A DNA stretch of 23,915 nucleotides from Sphingomonadaceae bacterium (GCA_016462305.1 JAEMTM010000013.1:1-23915); one strand, 5' to 3'. Numbered from the stretch's first letter, positions 15,386 through 23,142 are shown. A program made the numbers and translations. The notes: generated from the sequence alone by a model not told the origin.

Positions 15386-15519
15386 TTACGCAGGGGGGCG
15401 AAGGACGCGGAGGTTTTCCTGCTGTCATTCTGAACTTGTTTTCATCCGTCACCCTGAACTTGTTTCAGGGTGACGTTGGATTAACGGCTCTCCGCGCCCT
15501 CTGCGCCTCTGCGCGAACC
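15386..15519. repeat. Composite palindromic intergenic repeat
   Basis: Between the hydrolase stop and the next gene. The centre is a perfect 12-bp hairpin, CGTCACCCTGAA (15447-15458) with TTCAGGGTGACG (15464-15475), 5-nt loop CTTGT. It is preceded by a degenerate copy of the same unit (GTCATTCTGAACTTGTTTTC from 15423). The flanks, 15388-15414 (CGCAGGGGGGCGAAGGACGCGG) on plus and 15490-15517 on minus (CGCAGAGGCGCAGAGGGCGCGG), are imperfect inverted copies of each other. The centre may also end the hydrolase transcript, though no T-tract follows. Confidence 0.7.
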
Positions 15520-15521
15520 AA

Positions 15522-15728
15522 TCAGCGTTGTTCGACTGCCCCAGTCACCAGTGATTGGCCCTTTTCATCCGGCACCACCCATATCGCCACATTGGCGAAG
15601 ATAACCAAGGCCGCCGCGACCATCAGCCACATTTGCTGGCTCGCGCCGTCCCGCCGCCAGCGTTTCCATGCCCCATAGAGCAGCAAGAAAGCCGACAGCA
15701 TGGCGATGGACAATATGGCATTAAGCAT
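15522..15728 (-). CDS. Small two-helix membrane protein of unknown function
   Basis: I do not recognise this protein. From ATG 15728 it is 68 residues. It has two hydrophobic segments (residues ~2-18, LNAILSIAMLSAFLLLYGA, and ~33-49, WLMVAAALVIFANVAIW) joined by a basic loop, KRWRRDGASQQ, which by the positive-inside rule would be cytoplasmic. The C-terminal tail VVPDEKGQSLVTGAVEQR is hydrophilic. Upstream in-frame ATGs at 15740 and 15764 are possible; none has a strong ribosome-binding site. The clean membrane-protein composition, unlike an antisense shadow, is the main reason to accept it. It lies alone between the repeat region and rpiB on the opposite strand. Confidence 0.6.
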   Translation of the reverse strand: MLNAILSIAMLSAFLLLYGAWKRWRRDGASQQMWLMVAAALVIFANVAIWVVPDEKGQSLVTGAVEQR

Positions 15729-15845
15729 GATCGCACCCATAAAGACGGTGGATAAGCTGCGCAATCACGGAAATTCGGCATGGCCTTTTGCGGCGTGGTC
15801 CCATAGGGGAAGCCTAGTTCGACTCAAGCTGCTACAGGATGTGCC

Positions 15846-16298
15846 ATGCGTATCGCCATCGCCTCAGATCATGCCGCTCTCGCGCTGAAATCAGCGTTAG
15901 CTGAATATTTGCGCGCTGCCGGACATGATGTCGCCGACCTTGGCCCCCATGATGACGCTTCAGTGGACTATCCCGATTACGGATACAGGCTTGCAAGCGC
16001 GATAGCCGACGGTTCGGCGGAACGCGGCGTTGCCTTATGTGGGTCCGGCATTGGTATTTCTATCGCCGTGAACCGTAACCCTGCCGCACGCGCCGCTCTT
16101 GTGTCTGAACCACTGTCGGCCCGCCTGTCCCGCGAACATAATGATGCCAATGTCATTGCCATGGGTGCGCGCTTGATCGGAATTGAAATGGCAAAGGCAT
16201 GTATTGATGCATTTCTCTCAACCGAATTTGGTGGCGACCGGCACCAACGGCGCGTTGATAAATTATCCAACCCCATCATGACTAAGGAACCAGCATGA
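15846..16298 (+). CDS. rpiB: Ribose-5-phosphate isomerase B
   Basis: A 150-residue RpiB/LacAB-family isomerase that interconverts ribose 5-phosphate and ribulose 5-phosphate in the non-oxidative pentose phosphate pathway. It has IASDHAALALK at the N-terminus with His9, catalytic Cys65 in ALCGSGIGISIAVNR, and the C-terminal SREHNDANVIAMGARLIG with His98. AGGAT precedes the ATG by 5 nt. The stop overlaps the glyA start (ATGA), which suggests coupled expression. rpiB-glyA-nrdR is a familiar alphaproteobacterial order. Confidence 0.95.
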   Translation: MRIAIASDHAALALKSALAEYLRAAGHDVADLGPHDDASVDYPDYGYRLASAIADGSAERGVALCGSGIGISIAVNRNPAARAALVSEPLSARLSREHNDANVIAMGARLIGIEMAKACIDAFLSTEFGGDRHQRRVDKLSNPIMTKEPA

Positions 16299-17608
16299 GC
16301 ACGCGCCCCGCACACGATCTTTCCGATGTTCAGCCCGACGGCTTTTTCACACGCGGCTTGGCTGAAACCGATGCCGAAGTGTTTGCCGGCCTCACCCATG
16401 AACTGGACCGCGAGCAGAACCAGATTGAGCTGATTGCGTCCGAAAACATTGTGTCGAAAGCTGTGCTTGAGGCGCAGGGGTCGGTCTTCACCAACAAATA
16501 TGCCGAGGGTTATCCCGGCAAGCGTTATTATCAGGGTTGTGCGCCGTCGGACGAAGTTGAAACATTAGCCATCGAACGCGCCAAGAAGCTGTTCAACGCC
16601 GGCTTTGCCAACGTCCAGCCGCATTCGGGCGCACAGGCCAATGGCGCGGTCATGCTGGCGCTCGTAAAGCCAGGCGACACGATACTGGGCATGAGCCTTG
16701 ATGCAGGGGGCCATTTAACGCATGGCGCAAAGGCGGCGATGTCAGGCAAGTGGTTCAACGCGGTGCAGTTTGGCGTGAATCCAGAAACCCACTTGATTGA
16801 TTTTGACGAAGTTGAGCGGCTTGCCAAGGAACATCGTCCAAAAATCATCATTGCCGGGGGTTCTGCGTATCCGCGTATCATTGATTTCGCCCGCTTCCGC
16901 GCCATTGCTGACGAAGTCGGCGCGATCTTCCATGTGGATATGGCGCACTTTGCCGGCTTGGTTGCTGGCGGCGTTCACCCCAACCCGCTTGAGCATGCGC
17001 ATGTCGTAACCAACACCACACATAAAACGCTCCGTGGACCGCGTGGGGGCATGATTATGACCAATGATGAGGCTATCGCCAAGAAGATCAACTCTGCTGT
17101 CTTCCCGGGCCTCCAGGGTGGCCCATTGATGCATGTCATTGCCGCCAAGGCTGTCGCCTTTGGTGAGGCCCTTCGTCCCGATTTCAAAACCTATGCCGCA
17201 GCGACGATTGCCAATGCGAAGGTTCTGGCCGCAACGCTGCATGAACGCGGTGCTAATTTGGTTTCCGGCGGCACCGATACGCATTTGGCGTTGGTCGACC
17301 TGACCCCGCTCGGCATTACCGGACGCGATGCCGACGAGGCGTTGGAGCGCGCGGCCATCACCTGCAATAAAAACGGCATTCCCAATGATCCGCTGCCGCC
17401 GATGAAAACCAGCGGTATCCGGGTTGGTTCGCCTGCCGGAACGACACGCGGCTTTGGCGTAGTTGAATTTCGGGAGATTGGTCACATGATCTCTGACGTG
17501 CTTGAAGGCTTGCGTCAAAAGGGCGAGCATGGCGATGCGGCGGTCGAGGCCGAGGTCCGCCTGCGTGTCCGCGAATTGTGCAGCCGCTTCCCAATTTACC
17601 CGTCTTGA
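16295..17608 (+). CDS. glyA: Serine hydroxymethyltransferase
   Basis: A 437-residue PLP enzyme interconverting serine plus tetrahydrofolate with glycine plus 5,10-methylene-THF, the main source of one-carbon units. Visible features are IELIASENIVSKAVLEAQGS (43-62), NKYAEGYPGKRYYQGC (67-82), Asp215 and His218 in HVDMAHFAGLVAGG, the PLP Lys244 in TTHKTLRGPRGG, and the C-terminal RVGSPAGTTRGFG. Full length. The ATG overlaps the rpiB stop. It is followed after 47 nt by the zinc-ribbon gene and nrdR. Confidence 0.98.
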   Translation: MSTRPAHDLSDVQPDGFFTRGLAETDAEVFAGLTHELDREQNQIELIASENIVSKAVLEAQGSVFTNKYAEGYPGKRYYQGCAPSDEVETLAIERAKKLFNAGFANVQPHSGAQANGAVMLALVKPGDTILGMSLDAGGHLTHGAKAAMSGKWFNAVQFGVNPETHLIDFDEVERLAKEHRPKIIIAGGSAYPRIIDFARFRAIADEVGAIFHVDMAHFAGLVAGGVHPNPLEHAHVVTNTTHKTLRGPRGGMIMTNDEAIAKKINSAVFPGLQGGPLMHVIAAKAVAFGEALRPDFKTYAAATIANAKVLAATLHERGANLVSGGTDTHLALVDLTPLGITGRDADEALERAAITCNKNGIPNDPLPPMKTSGIRVGSPAGTTRGFGVVEFREIGHMISDVLEGLRQKGEHGDAAVEAEVRLRVRELCSRFPIYPS

Positions 17609-17655
17609 ACTATAGAAGTGACTTACCCATCTAATACACAGAAGGGAATTTGACT

Positions 17656-18000
17656 ATGGGATATTGTAACGAGTGTAACGCAGCATATGGCGAGGGTGCC
17701 AAATTTTGTCCGAATTGCGGTGCAAAGACACCTGAGCAGCTCGCCGCCGAAAGCATACCAAATCAGGCCCGCCATTATGTCGGTGAAGCAGCCGATGAGC
17801 TTTGGGGCGCAACCAAGGACGCTTTTCATACGGGCAAGCATTTGGCTGACCAAGACACGGTTAAAAAAGTCGCTGGCGGTGCAGCCATTGGTGCGGCTGC
17901 TAGTATCCTCGCCCCAATCGGACTTGCCACGGGCGCGTTGATTGGTGCAGGCATCGTCGCGTACAGGCATGTGAACAAGAAAAAGAATCAGGAAAAATAA
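17656..18000 (+). CDS. Small zinc-ribbon protein with glycine-zipper-like C-terminus
   Basis: A 114-residue protein of unknown function. The N-terminus is a zinc ribbon: Cys4 and Cys7 in CNEC, Cys18 and Cys21 in CPNC, as in many bacterial 'zinc-ribbon domain' proteins. A polar, partly helical middle (EAADELWGATKDAFHTGKHLADQD) follows. Residues ~74-104 then form a Gly/Ala-rich hydrophobic stretch (GGAAIGAAASILAPIGLATG, ALIGAGIVAY) like a glycine zipper or single membrane span. The tail is Lys-rich (HVNKKKNQEK). ATG 17656 is chosen because GAAGGGA lies 8 nt upstream; the in-frame TTG at 17650 is too close to it. It sits between glyA and nrdR, and the nrdR start codon abuts its stop. Perhaps a membrane-associated regulatory or scaffold protein, but no function can be assigned. 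Confidence 0.8.
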   Translation: MGYCNECNAAYGEGAKFCPNCGAKTPEQLAAESIPNQARHYVGEAADELWGATKDAFHTGKHLADQDTVKKVAGGAAIGAAASILAPIGLATGALIGAGIVAYRHVNKKKNQEK

Positions 18001-18462
18001 TTGCGCTGCCCATTTTGCGGACATGACGATAGTCAGGTAAAGGACAGCCGTCCGACTGAAGACAATAGCGCGATCCGCCGTCGGCGGCAGTGTGAGGGTT
18101 GCGGCGGGCGCTTCACAACCTTTGAGCGTATTCAACTGCGTGAGCTGGTGGTGATCAAAAGCGAAGGCAAACGCGAGCCGTTCGACCGGGAGAAGCTGGA
18201 ACGTTCGCTGTCGGTCGCGTGCCGAAAGCGCCCGGTGGACAATATGCAAATCGAAAAACTCGCCTCTGCGATCCAGCGACAGCTTGAAACCTTGGGTGAA
18301 AGCGAAATCGAAACCAAACGCATTGGCGAATTCGTCATGGATGGGTTGAAGGCGCTGGATAGCGTTGCTTATATCCGCTTCGCGTCGGTGTATAAGGACT
18401 TTAACGAAGCCAAGGATTTTGAGGATTTCGCCGGAAGCGTGGTCGAAGCTGCGCTGAAATGA
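18001..18462 (+). CDS. nrdR: Ribonucleotide reductase transcriptional repressor NrdR (TTG start)
   Basis: A 153-residue NrdR, a zinc-ribbon plus ATP-cone repressor of ribonucleotide reductase genes. The N-terminal MRCPFCGHDDSQVKDSR and CEGCGGRFTTFER supply Cys3, Cys6, Cys31 and Cys34. The ATP-cone covers ~49-139 (VIKSEGKREPFDREKLERSL, VAYIRFASVYKDF). Translation must start at TTG 18001, immediately after the TAA of the preceding gene: the first zinc ligand is residue 3 and no earlier or nearby ATG/GTG keeps it. A purine-rich GGAAAA within the upstream gene may serve as ribosome-binding site. The stop overlaps the next ATG. Confidence 0.96.
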   Translation: MRCPFCGHDDSQVKDSRPTEDNSAIRRRRQCEGCGGRFTTFERIQLRELVVIKSEGKREPFDREKLERSLSVACRKRPVDNMQIEKLASAIQRQLETLGESEIETKRIGEFVMDGLKALDSVAYIRFASVYKDFNEAKDFEDFAGSVVEAALK

Positions 18463-19181
18463 GCGCGCCGCCCATCATCATCCTGTGCCGTCCGCAATTG
18501 GGCGAAAATATCGGCAAGGCGGCCCGTGCCATGCTCAACTTCGGCCTTACCGAAATGCGTCTTGTCGCACCACGCGACGGATGGCCCAACCCCAATGCAG
18601 GTCCAGCGGCATCGGGCGCGGACATTGTGTTGGCGAAGGCCCAGGTTTTTCCAACACTATCGGAGGCAACCGCAGACATTGCGCATGTCTATGCCACAAC
18701 GGTGCGCAAGCGCGGTGTGACGAAGCCGGTTATCACGCCCGAAGTGGCCGCCCGAGAGGTATTGGGCAACACAGGGCGAAGCGCGATATTGTTCGGGGCC
18801 GAACGATCAGGCCTGGAAAGCGACGAAGTCAATGTTGCCCGCGCCATCATCACGGTGCCGATTAATCCTGAATTTGGTTCGCTGAACTTGGCGCAAGCGG
18901 TCATCCTGTGCGCGTATGAATGGTCAAAAACGCAGACGCTATCGAGTCCGCCCAAAACGGATTTGGAACCACCTGCCACGCAGTTCGAATTGGACGGCCT
19001 GATTGCACAGTTGGACGCCATGCTGGAGCCGTTGAGTTATTTCACGCCCATTGACCGCGCACCAGTCACCCGCCGCACATTGCGCAATTTGCTGACCAAG
19101 CCAGCATGGAATGCGCTTGAGGTCAGGACACTGCGCGGCGTGCTCACCACATTGAACAAACGGCGACCGCCCGAAGATTAG
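18459..19181 (+). CDS. SpoU/TrmH-family RNA methyltransferase (TrmJ-like)
   Basis: A 240-residue SPOUT-class SAM methyltransferase. The three knot motifs are visible: motif 1 ENIGKAARAMLNFG (residues ~14-28), motif 2 AILFGAERSGLESDEV (~108-123) and motif 3 VPINPEFGSLNLAQAV (~131-146). The N-terminus (IIILCRPQLGENIG) and C-terminal helical extension most resemble TrmJ, which 2'-O-methylates position 32 of tRNAs, but other SpoU specificities cannot be excluded. ATG overlaps the nrdR stop (ATGA). It converges with the chorismate mutase gene, with only about 10 nt between the stops and no clear terminator. Confidence 0.88.
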   Translation: MSAPPIIILCRPQLGENIGKAARAMLNFGLTEMRLVAPRDGWPNPNAGPAASGADIVLAKAQVFPTLSEATADIAHVYATTVRKRGVTKPVITPEVAAREVLGNTGRSAILFGAERSGLESDEVNVARAIITVPINPEFGSLNLAQAVILCAYEWSKTQTLSSPPKTDLEPPATQFELDGLIAQLDAMLEPLSYFTPIDRAPVTRRTLRNLLTKPAWNALEVRTLRGVLTTLNKRRPPED

Positions 19182-19191
19182 GGTCAGGATG

Positions 19192-19509
19192 TTAAGCGCG
19201 ATTGGCATCCCATATATCGAGTTCGTAGGCGATAGAGGCTTCAACCAAACGCTCCCACAGGTCCGCAACCACTTCGACGGGAATGCCCAAGCCACTTGCC
19301 GCGTCGTGGACGTTTTTGAGAACCTGTTGCTTGCGTGCTTCGTCGCGGACGGCGTTGCGTTCTGTTTTAATCCGGGCGGCGGCATCCATATAGGCGAAGC
19401 GAACAGCCAGAAGCGCGACCAATTGCGCATCAACCCGATCAACGCCCGCACGCACTTGAGTCATATCATTGCACTTGACGGGTTCAATTGGGCTGACTGT
19501 TCTGCTCAT
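19192..19509 (-). CDS. Chorismate mutase, AroQ class (short, monofunctional)
   Basis: A 105-residue all-helical AroQ-type protein. Chorismate mutase rearranges chorismate to prephenate in phenylalanine/tyrosine synthesis. Visible family residues are Arg20 and Asp24 in VRAGVDRVDAQLVALLAVR, the Arg-Ile-Lys48 pattern in AARIKTERNAVRDEARKQQVL, and the third helix LWERLVEASIAYE with Glu87/Glu90. It matches small free-standing sphingomonad mutases more than fused PheA domains. ATG 19509 is preferred; the ORF could extend to 19572 but the extra residues are not family-like. The closest relatives also include PchB-type isochorismate-pyruvate lyases, so the exact activity is inferred. It is divergent from rpsD. 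Confidence 0.82.
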   Translation of the reverse strand: MSRTVSPIEPVKCNDMTQVRAGVDRVDAQLVALLAVRFAYMDAAARIKTERNAVRDEARKQQVLKNVHDAASGLGIPVEVVADLWERLVEASIAYELDIWDANRA

Positions 19510-19553
19510 GGCCGCGCCTTTACGATTCCGCCACCGTAAAGTCGAGCCAGATG

Positions 19554-19582
19554 TTGACATCACGCCCATCAACGGCCATAGG
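19554..19582 (+). promoter_or_regulatory. Possible rpsD promoter
   Basis: A consensus -35 TTGACA (19554-19559) is followed after 17 nt by CATAGG (19577-19582), a weak -10. This would give a leader of about 100 nt before rpsD. Ribosomal protein S4 regulates its own operon in some bacteria, but no leader structure is evident here. The poor -10 keeps confidence low. Confidence 0.35.
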
Positions 19583-19689
19583 CGCCGCTTCGCAATCGAC
19601 CCTGCATTCCGGTGAAGCAGGTGTCCGGCCCATCTTAGATGTGTCGCGCGGTACCGGAAACAACGTTGTTAGCAATTGGAGATACGAAT

Positions 19690-20304
19690 ATGTCGATGCG
19701 CAAAAGCTCGAAGCATAAACTTGACCGCCGGATGGGCGAAAACATCTGGGGCCGCCCAAAATCCCCTGTAAATAAACGCGAATATGGCCCAGGCCAGCAT
19801 GGTCAGCGCCGCAAAGGCAAGCTGTCTGATTACGGCATCCAACTGCGCGCCAAGCAGAAGCTCAAGGGCTATTATGGCGACGTAACTGAAAAGCAGTTCA
19901 AGCGTGCATATCAAGAAGCCAGCAACATGAAGGGCGATACGTCGCAGAACCTTATCGGTCTGCTGGAGCGTCGTTTGGACATGGTCGTATATCGCGCCAA
20001 GTTCGCACCAACCATTTTTGCGGCACGCCAGATCGTCAGCCATGGCCATATCCGTGTCAATGGCGTAAAGTGCAACATCGCCAGCCGTCAGGTTGCCGTT
20101 GGCGACGTCATCAGCCTGGGTCCGAAGGCCAAGGAAATGGCGTTGGTTATCGAAGCGCAAGGCCTCGCCGAACGTGACATTCCTGAATATGTTGCCGTTG
20201 ATGGCAACGACAAGGTAACCTTCGCACGCGTGCCCACGCTTGATGAGGTGCCTTATCCGGTGAGGATGGAACCAAATCTGGTCGTCGAATTCTATTCGCG
20301 TTAA
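19690..20304 (+). CDS. rpsD: 30S ribosomal protein S4
   Basis: A 204-residue S4, a primary 16S rRNA-binding protein that nucleates small-subunit assembly. The N-terminus SKHKLDRRMGENIWGRPKSP and REYGPGQHGQRRKGKLSDYG are characteristic of alphaproteobacterial S4, without the zinc cysteines. The S4 RNA-binding domain is at about 93-155 (RRLDMVVYRAKFAPTIFAAR, then HGHIRVNGVKCNIASRQV), and the C-terminus ends VRMEPNLVVEFYSR. ATG 19690 is chosen because GGAG lies 8 nt upstream and the family starts here; the ORF extension to 19639 is spurious. Stand-alone gene with its own terminator, typical of alphaproteobacteria. Confidence 0.98.
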   Translation: MSMRKSSKHKLDRRMGENIWGRPKSPVNKREYGPGQHGQRRKGKLSDYGIQLRAKQKLKGYYGDVTEKQFKRAYQEASNMKGDTSQNLIGLLERRLDMVVYRAKFAPTIFAARQIVSHGHIRVNGVKCNIASRQVAVGDVISLGPKAKEMALVIEAQGLAERDIPEYVAVDGNDKVTFARVPTLDEVPYPVRMEPNLVVEFYSR

Positions 20305-20323
20305 CCTTCCACGCAAATTTTCG

Positions 20324-20352
20324 AAAAAGGCGGTCCATGTGGCCGCCTTTTT
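20324..20352 (+). terminator. Intrinsic terminator of rpsD
   Basis: AAAAAGGCGG (20324-20333) pairs perfectly with CCGCCTTTTT (20343-20352) around a 9-nt loop, giving a GC stem flanked by A and T runs, 20 nt after the rpsD stop. The symmetrical A/T flanks mean it could act in both directions, but no gene points toward it from the right. Confidence 0.9.
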
Positions 20353-20417
20353 CATTTGAGCCGCGCGAACGGGTCTGGCACAGTGCGCGTGATTACATTT
20401 CCCCTTAGGAGAATTCC

Positions 20418-22097
20418 ATGCGCCTGCTTTCGCTCGCCCTTATTTCTGCGCTCACTCTCACCTCTGCGTGTCAGAAGGCGGCATCGCCGGATATGGACAC
20501 TGCGGCATTACCACAGGTCGAGGTCCCTGCTTTGTCGGAAAAGACAATGCAGGACGTCACCCGCGAGTTGTCGCTCGATACCTATGAAGGGCGCGCTCCT
20601 GGGTCTATTGGCGAAGAAAAGACCGTCGCATATTTGATTTCAAAGTTCAAAGCGGCAGGACTTGAACCGGGGAATAATGGCAGTTGGACGCAGGACGTCC
20701 CCCTCATCGAAATCACTGCGAAAAACGTCTCTGCCTTAAGCATTGCCGACCGGAACGGAAAGGCCATGTCCTTTGCCTATGGCAGTGAATATGTCATCGG
20801 CAGCTATCGCGAAGCGCCCAAAACCGACATCAAGCAAAGCGACATGGTTTTCGTCGGCCATGGCATCGTCGCCCCAGAAAAGGGTTGGAACGATTATGCC
20901 GGCGTTGATGTGAAGGGTAAGACCGTCGTCGTGATGGTCAACGACCCTGATTTTGAAAATGAAGGCCTTGATGGTCCCTTCGGTGGCAAAGCCATGACCT
21001 ATTATGGCCGCTGGACTTACAAATATGAAGAAGCAGCGCGTCAGGGTGCGGCAGCCGTTTTGATCATCCACGACACTGCGCCTGCCGCTTATGGTTGGAA
21101 TGTCGTCAATTCTAGTTGGACGGGCACGCAGTTCCTCGCACAATCCAAAGATGGCGGCAAAAGCCAGACTCAAGCCAATGGCTGGATACAGAAATCCGTC
21201 GCCAAGGACATTTTCGCCGCAGCCGGCCAGAACCTGGAAAAGCAAATGGCCGCAGCAAAGCAAAAGGGCTTCAAGGCAGTGCCCTTGAACCTTACGGCGT
21301 CGCTTAGCTTTGAAAATGACATTGCGCGCAAGGCCAGCAAAAATGTGATCGGTGTGATGAAGGGTACGAAACGGCCCGACGAATATGTGCTGTACACCGC
21401 GCATTGGGACCATCTGGGGCGCTGCACTGCGGCGGCGGATGGCGATGACATCTGCAACGGCGCCGTTGACAATGCCACGGGGACAGCGGCGCTCGTTGCG
21501 CTTGCGGAAGGCTACACCAAAGCTGGCGCGCCCGACCGGTCGGTCGTGTTCCTTGCGGTCACTGCCGAAGAAAGCGGCCTGCTCGGTTCCAAATATTATG
21601 CCGAAAACCCTATATTCCCGCTGTCGCAGACCGTTGGCGGCGTAAATATGGATGCGTTTTCGATGTCCGGCCCTGCCAAGAACCTGACCGTCATTGGCAA
21701 GGGCAAGTCGCAACTTGACACCTATTTGGAAGCAGCGGCGAAATCAGAAGGCCGCACACCCGAAATGGAGCCGACCCCGGAAAAAGGATTCTTTTATCGT
21801 TCCGACCATTTCAGCTTCGCCAAACTTGGCGTGCCGATGGTCTATTTTGAAGGCGGCGATGATCTGATCATTGGCGGAAAAGCAGCGGCCAAGGCAGCCG
21901 CAGATGATTATGAAAAGAACCGGTATCACGCCCCCGGCGATGAATTTGACGAAAAATGGGATTGGTCAGGCGTGATGTCCGATCTGAAACTTTATTACCG
22001 TGTTGGCCGGATGCTTGCGATGACCGATGCGTGGCCAAACTGGAACGCGGGAGATGAATTCCGCGCCGTTCGCGACAAAAGCCGCAGCGGGAAATAA
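20418..22097 (+). CDS. M28-family zinc peptidase, predicted lipoprotein
   Basis: A 559-residue M28 metallopeptidase (aminopeptidase Y / glutamate carboxypeptidase-like). The signal peptide MRLLSLALISALTLTSAC ends in a lipobox-like LTSAC, so Cys18 is probably lipidated; -3 is Thr rather than the usual Leu/Val, so simple secretion is an alternative. A PA-type inserted domain spans ~140-300 (SDMVFVGHGIVAPEKGWNDY, DVKGKTVVVMVNDPDF, GAAAVLIIHD). The dizinc site is complete: His329 and Asp331 in TAHWDHLG, Asp351 in VDNATGTAALV, Glu384/Glu385 in TAEESGLLGS, Asp412 in NMDAF, His464 in YRSDHFSF. It likely trims peptides in the periplasm. AGGAG precedes the ATG by about 7 nt. Only 3 nt separate it from the agmatine deiminase gene. 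Confidence 0.92.
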   Translation: MRLLSLALISALTLTSACQKAASPDMDTAALPQVEVPALSEKTMQDVTRELSLDTYEGRAPGSIGEEKTVAYLISKFKAAGLEPGNNGSWTQDVPLIEITAKNVSALSIADRNGKAMSFAYGSEYVIGSYREAPKTDIKQSDMVFVGHGIVAPEKGWNDYAGVDVKGKTVVVMVNDPDFENEGLDGPFGGKAMTYYGRWTYKYEEAARQGAAAVLIIHDTAPAAYGWNVVNSSWTGTQFLAQSKDGGKSQTQANGWIQKSVAKDIFAAAGQNLEKQMAAAKQKGFKAVPLNLTASLSFENDIARKASKNVIGVMKGTKRPDEYVLYTAHWDHLGRCTAAADGDDICNGAVDNATGTAALVALAEGYTKAGAPDRSVVFLAVTAEESGLLGSKYYAENPIFPLSQTVGGVNMDAFSMSGPAKNLTVIGKGKSQLDTYLEAAAKSEGRTPEMEPTPEKGFFYRSDHFSFAKLGVPMVYFEGGDDLIIGGKAAAKAAADDYEKNRYHAPGDEFDEKWDWSGVMSDLKLYYRVGRMLAMTDAWPNWNAGDEFRAVRDKSRSGK

Positions 22098-22100
22098 TCC

Positions 22101-23081
22101 ATGGCGTTTCGTATGCCCGCAGAATGGGCACCCCATGAATCGGTCTGGATTGGCTTTCCCAGCTCCGTCAAGGCTTGGGGTGAACCACTGCATCGCGCTC
22201 AGCAGCAGATTGCCGCATTTGCCAATGCCGTATATGCTTCTGGCCGTGGCGAGCGTGTCCATGTGATCGCAGGCAGCGCCGAAGCCGCCACGATTGCCGC
22301 CGATCTTGTGGACAGCGGGGTTCATGTCAAACAGCGCCAAATAGGCGACATCTGGTTGCGTGACACGGGCTGTATCATCGTGCAGGACGGCAATCTGCGT
22401 ATCGCCCGCGATTTTGGCTTTAATGGCTGGGGTGGCCGTTTCGATTATCCGGGCGATCTCACTATCGGCCATGAACTGGCCGCCGAAGCCGGGTTTGAAG
22501 TGAAGAAGTCTGATTGGATATTGGAAGGCGGCTCAATCGATGTGGACGGCGAAGGCCTTGCCGCGACCACCGCCGACTGCTTGTTGAACCCGAACCGTAA
22601 TCCTGCACTCAATAAGGACGCGATTGAATCGCGGCTTCGCGATGACCTTGGGATACAAAGATTGCTTTGGCTGGGCGACGGCTTGGCGCATGATCACACC
22701 GATGGGCATATCGACAATCTCGCCCGCTTTGTGGGTGTCAACCACATCCTCATTCCGCAAGGCGCAGGGCCCGATGACCCCAATGAAGCCGTTTTTGAAG
22801 ATGCCCGCAAACGCGCGGAAGCATTTGGGTGTCGGGTCAGCCTCATGCCTTCTGTCGGGCGCTTCTTGCAAGATGGCGAAGTCGTTCCGGCAAGCTATAT
22901 GAATTTCTACATCGGCAATGCCGCAATTGTCGTGCCAATCTATGGCGTGGGGAATGACGATGCAGCTATTGCCACTTTGGCGTCATTGTTCCCGGACCGA
23001 CAAGTTGTCGGTGTCATGGCGGACGCAGTATTGACTGGCGGCGGCAGCTTTCATTGCTCCAGCCAACAAGTGCCAATTTGA
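22101..23081 (+). CDS. aguA: Agmatine deiminase
   Basis: A 326-residue peptidyl-arginine-deiminase-fold enzyme converting agmatine to N-carbamoylputrescine and ammonia. Landmarks are RMPAEWAPHESVWIGFP at the N-terminus, GDIWLRDTG (82-90), FGFNGWGG (105-112), Glu142 in ILEGGSIDVDGEG, His203 in HTDGHIDNLARF and the catalytic Cys319 in GGGSFHCSSQQ. The last motif reads SFHC where many members have NIHC. It is a little shorter than plant AguA, as is usual in bacteria. No aguB follows, so the next step to putrescine is encoded elsewhere or is missing. It starts 3 nt after the M28 peptidase stop and is probably cotranscribed with it. Confidence 0.94.
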   Translation: MAFRMPAEWAPHESVWIGFPSSVKAWGEPLHRAQQQIAAFANAVYASGRGERVHVIAGSAEAATIAADLVDSGVHVKQRQIGDIWLRDTGCIIVQDGNLRIARDFGFNGWGGRFDYPGDLTIGHELAAEAGFEVKKSDWILEGGSIDVDGEGLAATTADCLLNPNRNPALNKDAIESRLRDDLGIQRLLWLGDGLAHDHTDGHIDNLARFVGVNHILIPQGAGPDDPNEAVFEDARKRAEAFGCRVSLMPSVGRFLQDGEVVPASYMNFYIGNAAIVVPIYGVGNDDAAIATLASLFPDRQVVGVMADAVLTGGGSFHCSSQQVPI

Positions 23082-23115
23082 TTATATTTATATTCCACAC
23101 TCTGATATTATATCA
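23078..23115 (+). promoter_or_regulatory. AT-rich region with palindrome upstream of the methyltransferase gene
   Basis: The 61 nt after aguA are unusually AT-rich. TGATAT-T-ATATCA (23103-23115) is a perfect 6-bp inverted repeat that includes TATTAT and TATATC, either of which could be a -10. TTGATT at 23078 is a possible -35, but its spacing to TATTAT (22 nt) is too long. A promoter or operator here is plausible, but the elements are not settled. Confidence 0.35.
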
Positions 23116-23142
23116 CGCACGCAACCAAGAAGAGGATTTCTC

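Noticed and set aside
16742..17530. A 262-codon open frame on the minus strand.
   Set aside because: It is antisense to glyA, which is fully conserved across this stretch; a shadow of GC-rich codon use.
19520..19634. A 37-codon minus-strand frame ending WLDFTVAES, upstream of the chorismate mutase gene.
   Set aside because: It lies in the divergent aroQ-rpsD gap, has no ribosome-binding site and no recognisable family, and overlaps the probable rpsD promoter/leader. It could be a gene remnant, but I cannot support it.
20736..21713. A 325-codon open frame on the minus strand.
   Set aside because: It is wholly antisense to the M28 peptidase, whose zinc ligands and PA domain are clear; its translation has no recognisable motifs and is a codon-bias shadow.
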